From the NCBI GenBank assembly GCA_024734495.1, contig JALMQS010000075.1:3650935-3714934 (forward strand): DNA of 64,000 bases, written 5' to 3'. Shown here piece by piece: positions 32,001 to 36,186 of the stretch; position 1 is the first letter of the stretch; each line of letters begins with the position of its first letter. The position numbers were made by a program, and so were the translations under genes. Below the pieces are notes generated by a model that was not told the DNA's origin, made no database searches, and saw only the letters and a program-made list of their open reading frames with translations. This stretch comes from Forficula auricularia. Its lineage: Eukaryota > Arthropoda > Insecta > Dermaptera > Forficulidae.

Positions 32001-33155
32001 GTGCCGCAAGGATTATTGAAAAAAAATTCTACCTATAAAGGGCACTTATAAATATGTGTATTCAAAGTTTTAAAAGGATTGCAAGAAAATCGATTTATTA
32101 GGGAACGTCCTTAAAAATACATCTATGCATTTTAGTAGCTTCAAATGATTCTTCTATTTAATGATTCCTTTCGTTTTTTAGAGTTCCCTACAAAAGTAAA
32201 AGAGAACCCTATTGGTGTTACTACAATGTCAATTTGTCTGTCTGTCCATCTGAAAGCCATAGTATTTCGTATACTAAATAAGATACAAACTTGAAATTTA
32301 CAAGTTATTTCTATTAATTTTCTCCGAAATAAATACTATATTCACATTTTATTCGGATTATCATGAAGTGTTTTATTATATCCTGGTAAAGATCTCATTA
32401 AGAAGATTCAGGGTTAATTTTTTTTAAATTTAATTCATTTTAAAATGATCACATTGGCTAAATCACCATTATCGTACTTAATTTTTCTTTTTTTAGAATT
32501 TATAATTTATTTAAATACTCTGAGACTTAAAATTTCATCGAGCAACAATTGATACATTTCATTTTCTTATAATTAATATGGATTTTATCACAAAAATTAA
32601 GAACAAAAATTTTTTTCTTAATTAAAAACAGACAAACCAAAAAACGAACAAACATGCACTTTTATACATCTAAATTTCACATTCCAATTAATTCAAGTAC
32701 TGTTGCATATTCACACCTTTACATTATTTTACAAGAACTTAATATCATTTCATCAACAACTTGCATTATTTCAATTTATCTTTTTTTTTTTTTTTTACAG
32801 CCATTATTCTGGATCAAATCGAAACAGCCAGAGTTATGGTCAGAACCAGAGTACATATAATAATGTGCCTCCTCCGGCTGTTAGCAATTATGGATCCCGT
32901 GGCGGTGGAAACAATTATCAGCGATACAACAAGGGCAAGTACACTGATACCCCACAATTCCCTTATATCCGAATCCAGGACAACAGTCAAGATATATCTA
33001 GTTCTTTTACGCATCCACCTTTGGCTTTTAACAATTTCGCATCCCAAATACCCAGCTCTAATAAATATTTCAACCGATACAACAACAAGGACAAGAACGC
33101 TAGAAAATCACATTATCCTTATAACCCTCAACAGAGAAGACATAGATACCATTAA
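503..33155 (+). CDS. XRN2: 5'-3' exoribonuclease 2 (Rat1/XRN2), 18 coding exons
   Basis: Nuclear 5'-3' exoribonuclease that degrades RNAs with a 5' monophosphate; in other animals it acts in transcription termination and in rRNA and snoRNA processing. Joined exons: 503-577, 638-765, 1711-1822, 4016-4189, 4287-4449, 9321-9479, 11157-11458, 12920-13120, 14790-14933, 17397-17606, 20822-20929, 21019-21108, 27642-27798, 27877-28054, 29243-29299, 31058-31126, 31225-31353, 32801-33155. The total is 2811 nt, 936 residues plus stop, close to the roughly 900-950 of animal XRN2. Visible landmarks are the start [15 protein letters not shown], acidic active-site residues D54, D103, E204, E206, D234 and D236, an XRN2-type CCHC knuckle at 264-277, NDFLPH at 340-345, and an Asn/Gly/Tyr-rich tail. 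The knuckle and the KKRK-like linker separate it from cytoplasmic XRN1. All joins keep frame, but the donors after exons 10 and 13 are not GT. The long introns are due to transposons. Confidence 0.95.
638..765 (+). CDS. XRN2: XRN2 exon 2 (residues 26-68)
   Basis: Begins after TTTTAG. Encodes [15 protein letters not shown], with the first metal-binding aspartate D54. Ends after two bases of a Lys codon at donor GTAATT. Confidence 0.95.
838..1000. repeat. DNA-element termini in intron 2
   Basis: CAGTGACGTAACTAGGATTT at 834-853 resembles the ends of hAT-type elements (compare 17713-17985). At 945-1000 is a dispersed sequence (CCATCCACTTGACTTTACC) that recurs at about 18030, 51180 and 51460. Confidence 0.4.
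1020..1660 (+). repeat. Tandem repeat of a unit of about 115 bp with C-rich tract
   Basis: Five to six imperfect units, each with TTTTTGCATTTTTAGAC, then CTGGGGG, a GATTATGTATACAAAATTTGG-like block and a variable C-run before CATTTTGGG. The same unit is found singly or inverted at 8240-8500, 11890-12240, 18085-18240, 46670-46870 and 51500-51650, so it is a dispersed family with a local array here. Confidence 0.75.
1711..1822 (+). CDS. XRN2: XRN2 exon 3 (residues 68-105)
   Basis: Starts after TTTTTTCTAG and completes the split Lys codon. Encodes [13 protein letters not shown] with the catalytic D103. Donor GTAAGT. Confidence 0.95.
1823..2925. other. Intron 3, 5' part
   Basis: No gene. It contains a C-run of 14 or more (about 1971-1984) and, at 2281-2360, a CCCTATTAATGTCACGGCAA-like block that recurs in altered form at 32210-32290 and 53640. 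Otherwise AT-rich with no recognised function. Confidence 0.4.
2926..3740 (+). repeat. Dispersed repeat, possibly Helentron-like, copy 1
   Basis: Shares its first ~330 bp with 7866-8230, starting TATATATAAAATTAAGG and TTTTGTCTGTACATTG, then GTTTCCGTGGT and ACGATTCACGTAAAAACGGC. A G/C-rich stretch follows and ends near GCGTGCCCTCTTGTTAGCAA. The start resembles ends of arthropod Helentron-type Helitrons, but there is no coding sequence to prove it. The open frames over the GC-rich part are compositional. Confidence 0.5.
4016..4189 (+). CDS. XRN2: XRN2 exon 4 (residues 106-163)
   Basis: Encodes [17 protein letters not shown], the basic helix conserved in XRN nucleases that binds the 5' phosphate. 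Phase 0 at both ends; donor GTAAGG. Confidence 0.95.
4287..4449 (+). CDS. XRN2: XRN2 exon 5 (residues 164-218)
   Basis: Encodes GTPFMARL and [18 protein letters not shown], which supplies the catalytic acids E204 and E206. Ends after one base of a Ser codon; donor GTAAGT. A 4.9-kb intron follows, holding a Penelope-like element and an RTE LINE. Confidence 0.95.
4657..5847 (-). pseudogene. RTE reverse transcriptase palm and C-terminal part
   Basis: The genuine part starts at about 5785 ([11 protein letters not shown]). It includes [14 protein letters not shown] (motif A), [20 protein letters not shown] (motif B), the catalytic FADDIALL (motif C), FRYLGSKIT, and the RTE C-terminus with [16 protein letters not shown]. 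The first ~20 residues of the open frame are out-of-frame read-through, not element protein. It ends 22 bp before the 3' tail. Confidence 0.88.
5774..6619 (-). pseudogene. RTE linker and reverse transcriptase N-terminal part
   Basis: Continues the endonuclease polyprotein in another frame. Visible are the linker ([16 protein letters not shown]), [35 protein letters not shown] and [14 protein letters not shown], which are fingers and motif 1-2 of a non-LTR reverse transcriptase. It ends by a frameshift near 5785, after which the sequence continues in the frame of 4657-5847. Confidence 0.85.
6616..7638 (-). pseudogene. RTE endonuclease region
   Basis: Apurinic/apyrimidinic-type endonuclease that nicks target DNA to prime reverse transcription. 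Motifs in order: [40 protein letters not shown] and SDHNLIAM. All catalytic positions appear present. The frame ends at 6616 with a short out-of-frame tail; the true protein continues in the frame that starts at 6619, so a frameshift lies just before. The start at 7638 lies in the 5' leader and may not be the native one. Confidence 0.88.
7866..8735 (+). repeat. Dispersed repeat, possibly Helentron-like, copy 2
   Basis: Second copy of the sequence at 2926-3740, inside Penelope remnant 1. Same start; it passes through one unit of the 115-bp family (8240-8500) and a G-rich tract, and ends near GGGTGTGCCCCCTCGCTAGC and GCGGGCCTTGGAGCTAGT. A short GC hairpin followed by CTAG resembles Helitron 3' ends. 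No coding sequence. Confidence 0.5.
8862..8892 (+). ncRNA. Degenerate hammerhead core in Penelope remnant 1
   Basis: CTGAAGA at 8862-8868 and GAAAC at 8885-8889, with a weakened stem II (GTCA against TCGAC). GAAACGTT gives the minimal stem III and a U cleavage position. It is the sense partner of the well-formed copy at 61614. Confidence 0.55.
8985..9226. mobile_element. Palindromic hammerhead element, family C, copy 1
   Basis: About 240 bp of near-perfect inverted repeat. AAAATGAAATAAAACAAAAG on the left is mirrored on the right, meeting at a short centre near 9098-9112. The right arm keeps a hammerhead core; the left arm keeps only the GAAA side. It lies directly against the 3' end of Penelope remnant 1. 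A shorter relative is at 43405-43525. Confidence 0.7.
9117..9149 (+). ncRNA. Hammerhead ribozyme core, family C
   Basis: CTGACGA at 9117-9123, stem II GGG/CCC closed by a CTGACAA loop, GAAA at 9138-9141, then TAAATC giving a two-pair stem III with an AA loop and cleavage after C. In sense with XRN2 transcription, within intron 5. Confidence 0.65.
9321..9479 (+). CDS. XRN2: XRN2 exon 6 (residues 218-271)
   Basis: Encodes [19 protein letters not shown] with D234 and D236, and the first half of the CCHC knuckle (CEIC). Donor GTAAGT. Confidence 0.95.
9480..10265. other. Intron 6, 5' part
   Basis: AT-rich intronic sequence with no recognised gene or repeat. A small T-rich inverted stretch near 10130-10260 is unremarkable. 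Confidence 0.4.
10266..11015 (+). mobile_element. 5'-truncated Jockey-superfamily LINE fragment
   Basis: Encodes remnants of the C-terminal reverse transcriptase region (QIRPYLEYG and [11 protein letters not shown], then [20 protein letters not shown] in 10662-10919) and the 3' tail CTTGCATTTGATTGCATT plus A-run. It matches the - strand LINE at 19709-20775 and has an internal deletion. A solo LTR splits it at 10469-10704. Confidence 0.8.
10469..10704 (-). mobile_element. Solo LTR, Gypsy/errantivirus-like
   Basis: Interrupts the LINE fragment and is flanked by the 4-bp duplication CATG (10465-10468, 10705-10708). On the - strand it runs from AGTCATG to AAAATT, the AGT...ATT type of ends seen in many insect Gypsy LTRs. 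It contains TATATAAGGACG (TATA box and start region) and CAATAAACC (poly(A) signal) in the right order. At 236 bp with no internal region, it reads as a solo LTR. Confidence 0.65.
11157..11458 (+). CDS. XRN2: XRN2 exon 7 (residues 271-371)
   Basis: Completes the knuckle (GHEMKDC) and encodes the conserved [19 protein letters not shown] segment that closes the active site. Acceptor TTTTAG, donor GTATGT, phase 0 end. Confidence 0.95.
11545..12800 (-). pseudogene. tRNA-like sequence split by a hAT element
   Basis: Reading the - strand, TATAGCTCAATTGG (12760s-12780s, box A-like) should continue to CCCGGGTTTGAATCCC (11568-11583, box B-like). The two halves are separated by the 11611-12757 insertion. 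Rejoined they would be about 75 nt, a tRNA or tRNA-derived SINE head. The anticodon arm is degenerate, so this is a pseudogene. Confidence 0.5.
11611..12757. mobile_element. hAT-type non-autonomous element
   Basis: Ends CAGCGCTTCTTAAAC and its near-complement GTTTAAAAGGCACTG, followed by GCGACCCC-type subterminal sequence, the standard hAT look. The 8-bp duplication is ATCTAGCT/ATCTAGCC (11603-11610, 12758-12765, one mismatch). The interior holds an inverted pair (11760-12300) of the 115-bp repeat family around 12090 and a C-run of 25 (about 12240-12264). No transposase. Confidence 0.75.
12920..13120 (+). CDS. XRN2: XRN2 exon 8 (residues 372-438)
   Basis: Encodes [15 protein letters not shown] and a basic stretch ([13 protein letters not shown]) matching the XRN2 nuclear-localisation linker. 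Donor GTGAGT. Confidence 0.93.
13255..14235. repeat. Palindrome with degenerate hammerhead-like arms
   Basis: Left arm 13255-13441 (AAGATCTTAGGAA...GACGTTTCGTCAC) is mirrored at 13990-14235 (GTGACGAAACGCC...TTCCTAAGATCTT). Each arm keeps GACGAAACG and a GAAGA block, suggesting a decayed hammerhead element. The TTAA element sits in the left arm. Confidence 0.6.
13442..13985. mobile_element. TTAA-target MITE, copy 1
   Basis: Terminal inverted repeats GGACGTTTCCTAATA / TATTAGGGAACGTCC flanked by TTAA on both sides (13438-13441, 13986-13989). The opposite arm of the host palindrome keeps the unfilled site, where TTAA occurs once, so insertion duplicated TTAA as piggyBac-type transposases do. A second copy is at 31437-32110. 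Confidence 0.75.
14434..14606. mobile_element. Palindromic hammerhead element, family A, copy 1 (deleted)
   Basis: Flanked by a 12-bp duplication TTAAACTTATAA (14422-14433, 14607-14618). Inverted arms carry GAAGGAGACAATAAAAGAG. One arm keeps GAGGGCAAAGCCCTCGAAAC and TATAGTC (stem II, GAAA, stem III, cleavage site), but CUGANGA is lost by deletion. Fuller copies are at 40437 and 47387. Confidence 0.75.
14790..14933 (+). CDS. XRN2: XRN2 exon 9 (residues 439-486)
   Basis: Low-conservation linker exon beginning [16 protein letters not shown]. Acceptor CATAAAG, donor GTATTT; 48 codons in frame. Confidence 0.88.
15045..15250 (-). mobile_element. LINE 3' tail fragment
   Basis: A T-run (15047-15071) followed by the complement of a LINE 3' UTR that is also found at 43262-43350 (ATGGAGGGGCCA and GGCCTTTAGGGG-type blocks). 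5'-truncated, non-coding. Confidence 0.6.
15310..15530. repeat. Small palindrome, possibly a decayed hammerhead element
   Basis: AGCAGTTTTTTAAATTAATT (about 15335) is mirrored near 15478-15500 and CCAAATATTTCGGA near 15380 is mirrored near 15440. The centre CTTCTTCACTAG retains a trace of a hammerhead box but the catalytic core is not intact. Confidence 0.5.
15541..15768. mobile_element. Palindromic hammerhead element, family B, copy 1
   Basis: Arms AGGTTATAATGAAAGGCAGT and its complement (15742-15764), enclosing TATTGATGGGTGA. The left arm carries an intact antisense hammerhead core; the right arm is decayed. Relatives are at 28086-29187 and 45247-45498. I could not identify a clear target duplication for this copy. 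Confidence 0.7.
15595..15627 (-). ncRNA. Hammerhead ribozyme core, family B
   Basis: On the - strand: CTGAAGA (15627-15621), stem II GGAGA/TCTCC, GAAAC then GTC. Stem III is only AC/GU with no loop, so activity would need dimers, as known for small-stem-III hammerheads. Antisense to XRN2. Confidence 0.7.
16479..16508 (-). ncRNA. Degenerate hammerhead core, left arm of family D
   Basis: On the - strand: CTGGTGA (box 1 with A6 changed to G), stem II GGA/TCC, GAAATATATT. The box-1 change should abolish cleavage. Confidence 0.5.
16773..16807 (+). ncRNA. Hammerhead ribozyme core, family D
   Basis: CTGATGA at 16773-16779, stem II GGA/TCC with a CTAATAA loop, GAAA at 16794-16797, then an AT-rich stem III (ATA/TAT) with an A or U cleavage site. 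In sense with XRN2, within intron 9. Confidence 0.65.
16955..17330 (+). repeat. Locally duplicated intron 9 sequence
   Basis: AAACCAAACGTTTC and TTCTCCC blocks recur at 16950-16985 and 17105-17150, preceded by AATCTTTAAAAAAACGAT-like copies at 16225 and 17083. The 17145-17330 segment is repeated inside the family D insertion. Confidence 0.6.
17397..17606 (+). CDS. XRN2: XRN2 exon 10 (residues 487-556)
   Basis: Acidic start, then [14 protein letters not shown] and [17 protein letters not shown], the start of the second conserved XRN region. Homology ends at CAG (17606), but the next bases are GGATGC, not GT. The end is therefore set by homology and by the phase-0 join to exon 11. Confidence 0.87.
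17713..17985. mobile_element. hAT-like MITE with C-runs
   Basis: Ends CAGGGGCGTAGCCA and TGGCTACGCCACTG are inverted repeats. Flanks TGTTTTAT and GGTTTTAT could be an 8-bp duplication with one change. Two C-runs lie just inside each end. No coding sequence. Confidence 0.6.
18000..18545. repeat. Dispersed repeat with GTATGGTAAAGT ends, copy 1
   Basis: Begins with ACTTTACCATACAACCTGG and ends CTCTGTATGGTAAAGT, short inverted termini. The interior includes a 115-bp family unit. A second copy is at 51435-52020; the left end alone recurs at 945-1000 and 51170. Confidence 0.6.
18905..19150 (+). repeat. Tandem repeat, 40-bp unit, six copies
   Basis: Units of CTTTAGGAATTTAAGGTCTC plus CTTCAATCGGTTATTTTAAT. 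The first three are identical; later copies have small changes and the last has an added AATT. Recent expansion within intron 10. Confidence 0.9.
19185..19440. mobile_element. MITE with GGATCCGCCC-type ends
   Basis: CAAGGGCGGATC on the left, GGATCCGCCCTTG on the right, with C-runs inside. It resembles the 63455-63695 element in ends and layout. Non-coding. Confidence 0.55.
19709..20775 (-). mobile_element. 5'-truncated Jockey-superfamily LINE
   Basis: The insertion is oriented opposite to XRN2 and ends 46 bp before exon 11. The 3' end carries a poly(T) run on the + strand (19709-19717) after a conserved 3' UTR. Related fragments are at 10266-11015, 26527-26690 and 42925-43350. Confidence 0.85.
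19922..20767 (-). pseudogene. LINE reverse transcriptase, C-terminal half
   Basis: Open for 281 codons but truncated upstream by incomplete reverse transcription. Shows motif B ([20 protein letters not shown]), motif C as YADDSTLH where FADD is commoner, [14 protein letters not shown], and the C-terminal region with [19 protein letters not shown]. There is no endonuclease domain or start codon of the native protein, so it is a dead fragment despite the open frame. Confidence 0.85.
20822..20929 (+). CDS. XRN2: XRN2 exon 11 (residues 557-592)
   Basis: Encodes [20 protein letters not shown], one of the best-conserved XRN blocks. Acceptor TTTTAG, donor GTATGT. Confidence 0.95.
21019..21108 (+). 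CDS. XRN2: XRN2 exon 12 (residues 593-622)
   Basis: Encodes [20 protein letters not shown]. Acceptor TTTGTAG, donor GTGAGT; 30 codons. Confidence 0.95.
21140..21632. repeat. Palindromic element split by a SINE
   Basis: ATATCGTCGGCTTAGAGTGT at the left end is mirrored by ACACTCTAAGGCGACGATAT at 21609-21629. The left arm is interrupted by the SINE. The same terminal sequence occurs singly at 35527-35580. Confidence 0.65.
21160..21381 (+). mobile_element. SINE-like element, copy 1
   Basis: A 222-bp unit ending in a GAA-repeat tail, flanked by AGAGTGT (21153-21159, 21382-21388). The body includes GGCAACCTACCAA, GCCGTTCGGAACCGGCG and CCGTATATCTGTGTAAAAC. It is non-coding and repeated on the - strand at 27165-27352. 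A TTCGGAACC block could be a weak pol III box B. It could instead be a 3' end of an unseen LINE. Confidence 0.65.
21998..22699 (-). pseudogene. LINE ORF2: reverse transcriptase thumb and C-terminus
   Basis: Final segment of ORF2: [20 protein letters not shown] (thumb), then a Cys/Tyr-rich C-terminal region ([31 protein letters not shown]). Stop at 21998, followed by ~320 bp of 3' UTR. Confidence 0.82.
22588..23280 (-). pseudogene. LINE ORF2: reverse transcriptase palm
   Basis: Continues ORF2. [30 protein letters not shown] (motif A), [20 protein letters not shown] (motif B) and [10 protein letters not shown] (motif C) are all present. The frame breaks near 22690; residues after about [14 protein letters not shown] are out of frame. 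Confidence 0.85.
23241..25007 (-). pseudogene. LINE ORF2: endonuclease and start of reverse transcriptase
   Basis: Apurinic-type endonuclease in the first ~230 residues: [37 protein letters not shown] and SDISDHF. A long linker follows, then [16 protein letters not shown] and [20 protein letters not shown], the first reverse transcriptase block. The frame breaks near 23280 and reverse transcriptase continues in 22588-23280. Confidence 0.85.
25614..26359 (-). pseudogene. LINE ORF1 protein, frameshifted
   Basis: Two overlapping frames (25856-26359 and 25614-25859) make one ORF1. The N-terminal part is a heptad-rich coiled coil ([17 protein letters not shown] to VEQASL), followed by [34 protein letters not shown] and [16 protein letters not shown]. 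The second frame has the C-terminal NLSTNDIGW...IYVSEALSS segment, typical of the FP/transposase-22-like ORF1 of arthropod LINEs. It probably binds the element RNA as a trimer. One frameshift at about 25857. Confidence 0.8.
26527..26690 (-). mobile_element. LINE 3' tail fragment
   Basis: A T-run followed by the complement of the same 3' UTR as 19709-19880 (ATCTCGAAGACCCTTGCATTAC block). A short, 5'-truncated copy of that LINE family. Confidence 0.7.
27165..27352 (-). mobile_element. SINE-like element, copy 2
   Basis: Complement of 21190-21381 with scattered changes, ending at a TTC-repeat (27168-27176). Lacks ~45 bp of the 5' end seen in copy 1. Confidence 0.65.
27642..27798 (+). CDS. XRN2: XRN2 exon 13 (residues 623-675)
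   Basis: Encodes [20 protein letters not shown] and [15 protein letters not shown]. The coding part must end in phase 1 to join exon 14, placing the junction at 27798 before TAAATAAG. That lacks the G of a GTAAAT donor, so the end is approximate. Confidence 0.85.
27877..28054 (+). CDS. XRN2: XRN2 exon 14 (residues 675-734)
   Basis: Starts after TGTTTTAG. Encodes [17 protein letters not shown] and a run ending SSDYTPFNG. Donor GTAATT in phase 2. Confidence 0.9.
28144..28177 (-). ncRNA. Hammerhead ribozyme core, family B copy 2
   Basis: - strand: CTGAAGA, stem II GGAGA/TCTCC, GAAAC, GTC. Same minimal stem III as at 15595. Complete core. Confidence 0.7.
28467..29107. mobile_element. Decayed family A hammerhead element inside family B copy 2
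   Basis: Contains GCCGAGAGTAGCAGAGTTG and GAGACTATAGTTTCG blocks of family A and their mirrors (28922-28945), with a core-like GATGAGGG...CTTCGAAAC on the - strand near 28815-28845. A smaller palindrome (about 28675-28805, CTTGGCAGGTTTAAC and mirror) and a long AT repeat lie within. Confidence 0.6.
28977..29055. repeat. AT dinucleotide microsatellite
   Basis: About 38 uninterrupted AT units. Confidence 0.95.
29243..29299 (+). CDS. XRN2: XRN2 exon 15 (residues 734-753)
   Basis: A short 57-nt exon encoding [18 protein letters not shown]. Acceptor after a T-run and AG; donor GTAAGT. Found by homology and phase because it is too short to stand out as an open frame. Confidence 0.9.
29390..29830. 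repeat. Dispersed repeat, copy in intron 15
   Basis: Complementary to the repeat at 49750-50540: ATTCTTTGATATATTAATGAG, TCTCGCGATA and GGTCCAGACTTAAGACTC blocks are shared. Function unknown. Confidence 0.6.
29905..30370 (+). pseudogene. Helitron/PIF1-type helicase remnant
   Basis: Fragment of a PIF1-family helicase of the kind carried by Helitrons. 30111-30368 reads [19 protein letters not shown] and [20 protein letters not shown], the Walker B/motif II-III region. Just upstream, VKVLIID is followed by a TAA where the Glu of the DE motif is expected. 29911-30060 has distant resemblance to the upstream helicase region. No Walker A or Rep domain is left. Confidence 0.7.
30820..30880. mobile_element. 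hAT terminus fragment
   Basis: GCCGCGACTTCAAAAG then TTTAAGAAGCACTG, the complement of a hAT end like that at 11611. The other end was not found nearby. Confidence 0.5.
31058..31126 (+). CDS. XRN2: XRN2 exon 16 (residues 753-776)
   Basis: A 69-nt exon encoding [20 protein letters not shown]. Acceptor ATTCTAG, donor GTAAGT. Confidence 0.92.
31225..31353 (+). CDS. XRN2: XRN2 exon 17 (residues 776-819)
   Basis: Encodes [20 protein letters not shown] and ends at HRIVR. Acceptor after a long T-run, donor GTAATT. Confidence 0.92.
31437..32110. mobile_element. TTAA-target MITE, copy 2
   Basis: Ends GGACGTTCCCTAATA / TATTAGGGAACGTCC with TTAA at 31433-31436 and 32111-32114. 674 bp, longer than copy 1 by internal sequence; no open transposase. 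Confidence 0.75.
32801..33155 (+). CDS. XRN2: XRN2 exon 18, C-terminal tail and stop (819-936)
   Basis: Starts after a T-run and ACAG. Encodes a low-complexity tail rich in Ser, Asn, Tyr, Gly and Arg ([14 protein letters not shown]), like the disordered tails of animal XRN2, ending at TAA. Confidence 0.9.
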
Positions 33156-34059
33156 ATGTCTACATTTTGGGAAAATTTTATAAAGATTTTGGAATAAATC
33201 TAATAAAGTCTGCTAGAAAATAACCACTAGAAGTGGTCTTGAAAATTTCTTTGAATTTTGAAGGTTTTTTTTTATAATATATAAATTTGTATTTATTTGA
33301 AAATACTTAATATGATTTTTTATTGTTTTTAATTTCTAAAACAAATACTTTTATGGAAAAAAAATTCATTTAAAAGAAAAAGATGATTTGAGAAAGGAGT
33401 GATCAACTCGGAGATCCGGAAAATTCTTCGACCACAATTCATCGACAATAATTCATCAAAAATAATTCATCGAATAGGCAATAGGTCGACGATCACCTCA
33501 TCGACATTTTCGATAAATTGTGGTCGATGAATTTTCCTAGAGCCTTAAATTGTATTATACTGTATCATAAATTATTTATTTATATTTTATTTTCAACTCA
33601 ACCACGGCATTGTTCATGGCTAACTACGTTTTGGTTCAGTCAATCGATTAAAACATTGTTATTCTCTTATACTCAATTAATGTATTATATTTATTTTTGT
33701 TAATAAAAATAAAAATTTAATTTAAATGAAAATTTTGAATGTTTCATTAATATATTTTTTTTTTATTTTTTTTTCCGAATTCAATGAAACATTTTCTGTC
33801 TAAATTCTAATTAGCAAAGTCAACATTCTTATAACTTGTACAGACAGGCAGATAGATAATATTTTCTGTGTGAGAGTCTAAACCTTTTGGTTGAAGAAAA
33901 AAAAATCGATCTTTTCGGAAAATAATCTACGTCATACATTCAACTCAAGACTTTTAATATAAAATATTCAAATAAAAGTAAGTATATTTTATTCTTTTAA
34001 TAAAAAAGATTTTAAAATATATTTTATAATACATGTTCCTGGATTTATATTTATAGATA
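33156..34059. other. 3' flank of XRN2
   Basis: No gene beyond the poly(A) signals. A short inverted repeat at about 33418-33538 (TTCGACCACAATTCATCGAC and its complement near 33515-33535) looks like a small MITE. The rest is AT-rich. Confidence 0.45.
33193..33208 (+). terminator. Poly(A) signal of XRN2
   Basis: AATAAA at 33193-33198, followed by a second overlapping AATAAA at 33203-33208, 38-53 bases after the stop codon. This is a suitable place for the 3' end of a short 3' UTR. Confidence 0.65.
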
Positions 34060-34067
34060 GTGTAAGT

Positions 34068-34799
34068 CGAGGGGTGAACCGCGACCTAATATCCTGTACA
34101 CCTACTTCCAAATGTTTCCAAGTACTTTCAAATATTTCCAAATAATTGCAAATATTTCCAAGTACTTACTTCCAAATATTTCCAAGTAATCCCAAAAATT
34201 TCCAAGTAATTGCAAATATTTCCAAGTACTTCCAAATGTTTCCAAGTACTTTCAAATATTTCCAAATAATTGCAAATATTTCCAAGTACTTCCAAATATT
34301 TCCAAGTACTTCCAAATGTTTCCAAGTACTTTCAAATATTTCCAAATAATTGCAAATGTTTCCAAGTACTTACTTCCAAATATTTCCAAGTAATCCCAAA
34401 AATTTCCAAGTAATTGCAAATATTTCCAAGTACTTCCAAATGTTTCCAAGTACTTTCAAATATTTCCAAATAATTGCAAATATTTCCAAGTACTTCCAAA
34501 TATTTCCAAGTACTTCCAAATGTTTCCAAGTACTTTCAAATATTTCCAAATAATTGCAAATATTTCCAAGTACTTCCAAATATTTCCAAGTAATTCCAAA
34601 AATTTCCAAGTAATTGCAAATATTTCCAAGTACTTCCAAATATTTCCAAGTACTTCCAAATGTTTCCAAGTATTTTCAAATATTTCCAAATAATTGCAAA
34701 TATTTCCAAGTAATTCCAAAAATTTCCAAATATTTCCAAGTACTTCCAAAATACTTCCAAAGAGGTGTACACCTACTTCCAATCGCGGATCACCCCTCG
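34068..34799. mobile_element. CGAGGGG MITE, copy 2, expanded into a satellite
   Basis: Has MITE ends CGAGGGGTGAACCGCG / CGCGGATCACCCCTCG and an 8-bp duplication GTGTAAGT (34060-34067, 34800-34807). Between them, 34105-34760 is an array of ~10-bp units (TTCCAAGTAC, TTCCAAATAT, TTGCAAATAT) organised in a 204-bp higher-order repeat. The units derive from the AATTCCAAAG and TTTCCAAGTAG blocks of normal copies. Confidence 0.85.
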
Positions 34800-34807
34800 G
34801 TGTAAGT

Positions 34808-35819
34808 TAAATGATTTTTGGTCTGCACGGAACCCTTGAGCCTTCTCTCTATGTGTTTCATTACTTTGTGTGTACTCACTCACAAAAGACAACTAAGATA
34901 TCAATAATTTTGAAAAATAGTATTTTTAAAACTCTAAAAATAATTTAAATTATTTCAGTCTTAAATAATTGAAGAGGTCTACCTCATTACATTTCATTTA
35001 CCATAGATGCTTAGAACTCTAGAAGTTAGAAGTTGGCCGGCGGATTCGCTTTACTTTTTGAATTTGTTATTAAATCGAAGTATAATATAAAAATACCCGA
35101 TAAAGTCAAAATATAAATATTCTTTTATTATTCAATTAATACGATACAAAACATTTTTTTTTTTTTAAATCAAATTCGGTGATAATATTTTATTTTATTT
35201 CTTTGAATTATCAAAAGTCAAAGTCGGTTGTGAAACGAACTTAATGTCTTCGGACAAAGATTTAAACTCTTCATTGCCTATATCTTTTGTTAATTTATAT
35301 ATTAGATTTTCTGTTGTTGATATAAAGCATCCAATTTTGTTTAATCTCTGGAAAAAGAAATTTAACAAATCTTGTCACAAACACTTTTTTCTTGACATTG
35401 TTATTGATGAATATTCATCAAAATTGGGGGGGGGGTTCAATCATTTATAGTAAACTACAAATAATTCATTTTAGATCAGTGCATCTTAAACAATGACTTT
35501 TATGTTAAATTTGATCTCACACTCGAAATAACATATCGTCGCCTTAGAGTGTAAATCTGCTAACTCACAACGAGGAAATTTTATAGCAATCACTTGAATA
35601 CAACTTGAGAATTATAGGTGAATTCGTCCTGAAAAAACTAGACATTTTTGAAAATAAATATTGAACATCCAAGATCAAATAATTATTTAATGATTTAAAT
35701 AGTTTTAGTAATATAAGTTTTATTAGAAATGATTGGTGGGTAAAAGAATTATTTAATTCATCAAAAAATTTTCGTGTTTTAAAATGACTGAAATGTGGAA
35801 AAAAAAATTCTCTGCTTAT
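34808..35819. other. Intergenic sequence
   Basis: No gene recognised. 35527-35580 carries the terminal sequence (ATATCGTCGCCTTAGAGTGT) of the palindromic element seen at 21140-21632. Confidence 0.4.
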
Positions 35820-36042
35820 GTCTTTTTGTGTCTTTCACCAGTACTAAAAAAAATAGCTTCTAGAAAGTTCATTTTGATGAAAAAACGAAGAACTACTTAG
35901 ATTTTTGAATTTCTAGCTACAATCATGCATCTGGATGCAAGTCATGAAAAACTGAAGGTCATATGAAGTGGTTTTTATTTTTTTCTACTATGGCGTACCT
36001 TTTTTAAAAATTTGAAAAGGCCATAGTATTATAGGGAAATAT

Positions 36043-36186
36043 CGAGGGGTGAACCGCGATTGGAATTAGGTGTACACGTCTTTGGAATTATTTTGGAATT
36101 GGATAATGCCTCTTCATCTATTATCTTCTACTAGGAAATGTAAGAGGAAGTGGAAGTAGGTGTATTAGGTCACGGTTCACCCCTCG
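36043..36186. mobile_element. CGAGGGG MITE, copy 3
   Basis: 144 bp with the 8-bp duplication GGAAATAT (36035-36042, 36187-36194), in the left arm of the large inverted repeat. Confidence 0.85.

Noticed and set aside
34128..34805. Several overlapping open frames with repeated KYLEVLGN-type units
   Set aside because: They are translations of a satellite with 10-bp units, open in several frames at once; nothing indicates a protein gene.
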